Shown piece by piece: positions 5,982 through 8,020 of a DNA stretch of 8,020 bases; position 1 is the stretch's first letter, and each line of letters opens with the position of its first letter. Source of the DNA: Paracoccaceae bacterium (GTDB taxonomy: Bacteria > Pseudomonadota > Alphaproteobacteria > Rhodobacterales > Rhodobacteraceae); the NCBI GenBank assembly GCA_002746395.1, contig NVXA01000003.1, positions 194,559 to 202,578 on the forward strand, written 5' to 3'. The position numbers and the translations under genes were made by a program. Below the pieces are notes generated by a model, which saw only the letters and a program-made list of their open reading frames with translations, searched no databases and was not told where the DNA came from.

Positions 5982-6554
5982 TCAACGATTGGCGCCGGGG
6001 ACCCATAAAACGTCTTCGGCGCCATTATTATTTGCGGCGCGCGAAGCCACGAAAAACCAGTCGGACAGACGGTTCAGGTATTTGATAGCCGCCGGATTTA
6101 CGCTTTCCGTTTCGTTTAATTCCACCGCCAGACGTTCGGCGCGGCGCGAAACGGTTCGGCACAAATGCAGATGTGCAGACAGCGGGCTACCACCGGGTAA
6201 AATGAAACTTTTCAGCGTTTCCTGATCGCGATTCATTGCGTCAATTTCTGCCTCTAGCCGATCAACGAGGGGTTGGTTAACGCGAAGGGGGGGGTATTCG
6301 GCGTCCGCGTCAGCCTCCATTTCAGGGCGGCAAAGGTCTGCGCCAAGATCGAACAAATCGTTCTGGATGCGGGACAGGGCCGTGTCCATATCGCCGCTGG
6401 CATGCAGGCGCGCCATCCCGACGGTGGCGTTGGTTTCGTCAACGGTTCCATAGGCGTTCACGCGGGCGGAATGTTTGGCCACGCGGGTTCCGTTTCCAAG
6501 GGCAGTGTCGCCTTTGTCGCCCGTGCGGGTATAGATTTTGTTAAGGGTAACCAA
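5982..6554 (-). CDS. Cob(I)yrinic acid a,c-diamide adenosyltransferase, PduO type
   Basis: A 190-residue enzyme that transfers the 5'-deoxyadenosyl group of ATP to cob(I)alamin, making adenosylcobalamin for mutases such as methylmalonyl-CoA mutase. Features of the PduO/MMAB family are the ATP-loop IYTRTGDKGDTALGNG (7-22), NAYGTVDETNA (33-43), QNDLFDLGADL (64-74), the conserved FILPGGSPLSAHLHLCRTVSRRAER region (117-141), and NRLSDWFFVASR (161-172). The start codon is TTG (6554), because MVTLNKIYTRTGD is the normal N-terminus and no ATG fits. The upstream stop codon ends one base before it, so translation is probably coupled to the HIG1-type gene. The 3' end is only 7 bp from the convergent ghsB stop. 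The symbol varies between species (cobA2, pduO, yvqK), so none is given. Confidence 0.93.
   Translation of the reverse strand: MVTLNKIYTRTGDKGDTALGNGTRVAKHSARVNAYGTVDETNATVGMARLHASGDMDTALSRIQNDLFDLGADLCRPEMEADADAEYPPLRVNQPLVDRLEAEIDAMNRDQETLKSFILPGGSPLSAHLHLCRTVSRRAERLAVELNETESVNPAAIKYLNRLSDWFFVASRAANNNGAEDVLWVPGANR
5990..6030 (+). terminator. Possible ghsB terminator inside the adenosyltransferase 3' end
   Basis: TGGCGCC (5990-5996) and GGCGCCA (6018-6024) form a perfect 7-bp stem with a 21-nt loop, followed on the plus strand by TTATTATTTG. ghsB ends at 5974 with only 7 bp before the convergent gene, so any terminator must lie in the neighbour's coding sequence. The long loop and the broken T run make it weak. 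Confidence 0.25.
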
Positions 6555-6555
6555 G

Positions 6556-6762
6556 TTAGACGCCGCCGTCGCGGAGATAGATGTATAGCATGATCAACAC
6601 GACCGCGACGAACTGCAACCCCACGCGCCAGCGCATGATTTTATTGGCGTTTCGCTTGTGGAATTCACCGCTTTTGGCGAAGCTGCCGACGCCCAGAAGC
6701 AGGACGCCGAGTACGGCCACGCAGGCGAGAATTATTATGTAGAATAACGGATCTGCGAACAT
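6556..6762 (-). CDS. HIG1-domain small two-helix membrane protein
   Basis: A 68-residue membrane protein with two hydrophobic helices (about 5-28 and 48-64) joined by a polar loop, SGEFHKRNANKIMRWRVGLQ (31-50). The NKxMRxRVxxQ pattern in the loop is the core of the HIG1 (hypoxia-induced gene 1) family. Rhodobacteraceae homologues are often named twin transmembrane protein. In mitochondria such proteins associate with cytochrome oxidase; the bacterial role is not settled. The ATG at 6762 is chosen because AAGGAG (6769-6774) lies 6 nt upstream; a start at 6783 would put that site inside the gene. It is first in a two-gene unit with the adenosyltransferase. Confidence 0.85.
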   Translation of the reverse strand: MFADPLFYIIILACVAVLGVLLLGVGSFAKSGEFHKRNANKIMRWRVGLQFVAVVLIMLYIYLRDGGV

Positions 6763-6814
6763 GGTGCGCTCCTTTTTTGCCACTTTTACGGCATTAGGCG
6801 GGTTTCGCCAAGGG

Positions 6815-7648
6815 CTACTGTCGCGACAAAACCGCGTCTAGAAGGCGGGTCGGAAGCACACGTCGCAGGATATTGGAGAAGTGCGTGGCAAGGGTTACAT
6901 AGTAGCGTGGGTGTGGCCGCGTAGATTCCAGCGCGTGGATCAGTTTGGCCGTGACGGCGGAAACGGGTAGTTCTGAAAAATCCTTTTTACCGGACGTGTC
7001 ATAAAGGCGTTTGCGTACCTCGCCCTCGTAATAATCCTTGCGATGGGCGTTTTTCCAGTCGATCCACTTTTCGAATTGCTTGGCAGCATTGATGCGGAAA
7101 TCTGTTGGAATGGGTCCGGGCTCAATCAGGATGAACTTGATTTGGGTATCTTTGTGTTCCATGCGCTGGGCGTCGGTCAGGGCCTCTAGCGCGAACTTTG
7201 TTGCGCAGTAAGAGCCGCGAAACGGGGTGGATATGAACCCTAGCACAGACGAATTGTGGATGATCCGCCCGTGCCCTTGTGCGCGCATAACCGGAAGCAG
7301 GCGGTTGGACAGGTCGATTTGGCCAAATACATTGGTTTCGAATATATCGCGTAGCGCGTCGCGGGACAAATCCTCGACAGCGCCGGGGATGGCGTAGGCG
7401 CCATTGTTGAACAGTGCATCAAGCGTGCCGCCGGTTCGCGACAGAGTTTCGTCGATTGCAGTCTGGATGGATGCTTCGTCTTGGTAATCCAGCCGAAAAC
7501 TTTCCAACCCCTCACCGCGCAGGCGTTCGCAGTCAACTTCGGAACGGCAGGTGGCGAAGACGCGCCAGCCGCGTTTATGCAAAGTGTGGGCCGCATCGTA
7601 GCCGATGCCGGACGAACATCCGGTGATCAAAATGGATTTTTGAGACAT
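6815..7648 (-). CDS. Short-chain dehydrogenase/reductase (SDR family)
   Basis: A 277-residue classical SDR. It has the TGCSSGIG cofactor loop (9-16), an Arg35 after the second strand (ATCRS) that suggests NADP(H), NNGAYA (81-86), Asn106 in the helix before the active site, Ser134 in NSSVLG, and the YCATK motif with Tyr147 and Lys151. The Ser-Tyr-Lys-Asn tetrad is complete, so an active oxidoreductase is likely. The FKW..-like C-terminal part after PGPIPTDF (about 180 on) is longer than in the shortest SDRs and resembles the 17-beta-hydroxysteroid-dehydrogenase-like group. The substrate cannot be predicted. The ATG at 7648 has AAAGG (7655-7659) with a 6-nt spacer. The upstream MetE-like gene ends 12 bp before, so the two may be cotranscribed. 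Confidence 0.9.
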   Translation of the reverse strand: MSQKSILITGCSSGIGYDAAHTLHKRGWRVFATCRSEVDCERLRGEGLESFRLDYQDEASIQTAIDETLSRTGGTLDALFNNGAYAIPGAVEDLSRDALRDIFETNVFGQIDLSNRLLPVMRAQGHGRIIHNSSVLGFISTPFRGSYCATKFALEALTDAQRMEHKDTQIKFILIEPGPIPTDFRINAAKQFEKWIDWKNAHRKDYYEGEVRKRLYDTSGKKDFSELPVSAVTAKLIHALESTRPHPRYYVTLATHFSNILRRVLPTRLLDAVLSRQ

Positions 7649-7660
7649 AATTAACCTTTG

Positions 7661-8020
7661 TTAAACGAGGGCGGCAGCCTTGCACATATTGGTCAGTTTA
7701 GCTTCAGCCAATTCGGCCGTTAGTAACCCAAGCCCGCAGTCAGGTGCAACCACCAGTCGGTCGCGGTCAATATGGGTAAGGGCGTGTTTCAGGCGCGCCT
7801 CGATTTCCTCAACCGTCTCAACGCGGCTGCTGGCGATGGCGACTGCGCCGAAAATCACGGTTTTATGTTGCAGTTTATCCAACAGGCTAAGGTCGTTGCA
7901 GCAATGTGCATCCTCGATCGAAATCTGGTCAAAGGCGGCGGCGTCAATCGCTGCGCTTAATTGGTGATAGCTGTCCGGATCAGCTTTGTGATATTCTGTG
8001 TCGTCCAGATGATCGGGGTA
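7661..8020 (-). CDS. Cobalamin-independent methionine synthase-like protein, C-terminal part
   Basis: The last 119 codons of a gene that enters from the right edge; the frame is open to base 8020 and ends at TAA 7661-7663. ISIEDAHCC (33-41 of the visible part) has the His-x-Cys zinc-ligand pattern of MetE-type enzymes. RLVVAPDCGLGLL near the end carries the later zinc Cys in the typical PDCGL context. The family moves a methyl group to a thiol such as homocysteine. Length and N-terminus are unseen, so full-length MetE cannot be told from the shorter MetE-like (methionine synthase II) group; the look of the segment, with KTVIFGAVAIASSRVE, favours the shorter group. The Glu zinc ligand of E. 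coli MetE is not evident at its usual distance after the His-x-Cys pair. Confidence 0.8.
   Translation of the reverse strand, partial: YPDHLDDTEYHKADPDSYHQLSAAIDAAAFDQISIEDAHCCNDLSLLDKLQHKTVIFGAVAIASSRVETVEEIEARLKHALTHIDRDRLVVAPDCGLGLLTAELAEAKLTNMCKAAALV

Noticed and set aside
6797..6811. Small GGCG/CGCC hairpin between the SDR and HIG1-type genes as a terminator
   Set aside because: Only 4 bp of stem and no T run follows it on the minus strand.
7651..7664. Paired TTAA motifs before the SDR gene as a CtrA box
   Set aside because: The spacing is six bases rather than seven, and the motif is made of the MetE-like stop codon and the SDR ribosome binding site.

Overview
The window reads as chromosomal DNA of an alphaproteobacterium of the order Rhodobacterales (roseobacter group or relative). 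The evidence is protein-level: an AccA tail, an etfB-etfA pair, a PduO-type cobalamin adenosyltransferase, a HIG1-type small membrane protein, a DUF6473-type protein, and above all a pair of genes that I recognise as the head-spike genes of the Rhodobacter-type gene transfer agent (GTA). The genus cannot be decided from the sequence alone.

Layout. 1-222 (+) is the 3' end of accA. 223-321 is a short convergent spacer with an unusual 11-bp-period repeat. 322-1197 (-) is a 3-hydroxybutyryl-CoA dehydrogenase, with a leader hairpin close to its ribosome binding site. 1354-2154 (+) is a DUF6473-type protein of unknown function. It converges on etfBA, and a strong hairpin terminator overlaps its last codons. 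2184-3874 (-) is etfB-etfA, coupled by a TGATG overlap. 3875-4227 is a 353-bp divergent regulatory region with CtrA-type boxes, a 14-bp perfect palindrome and other repeats. 4228-5974 (+) is the two-gene spike operon: a spike base protein (ghsA-like) and a spike fibre protein with an SGNH-hydrolase-like domain (ghsB-like). 5982-6762 (-) is a HIG1-type two-helix membrane protein followed by the adenosyltransferase, which starts at TTG. 6815-7648 (-) is a short-chain dehydrogenase. 7661-8020 (-) is the 3' end of a MetE-like methyltransferase gene.

How the genes fit together. The minus-strand genes are mostly housekeeping acyl-CoA and cobalamin metabolism. Hydroxyacyl-CoA dehydrogenase and ETF serve beta-oxidation and butanoyl-CoA steps, and the adenosyltransferase makes the coenzyme for mutases such as methylmalonyl-CoA mutase. 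Two plus-strand units, the DUF6473 gene and the spike operon, sit between these minus-strand genes. The most notable content is the GTA spike locus, which encodes a virion part but lies apart from any other GTA gene in this window. It is preceded by near-consensus CtrA boxes (TTAA-N7-TTAA type), which fits the known CtrA dependence of GTA production. I did not find evidence for a wholly new system. The best leads are the regulatory region at 3875-4227, the SGNH-like reading of the DUF6473 protein, and the small repeat array after accA.
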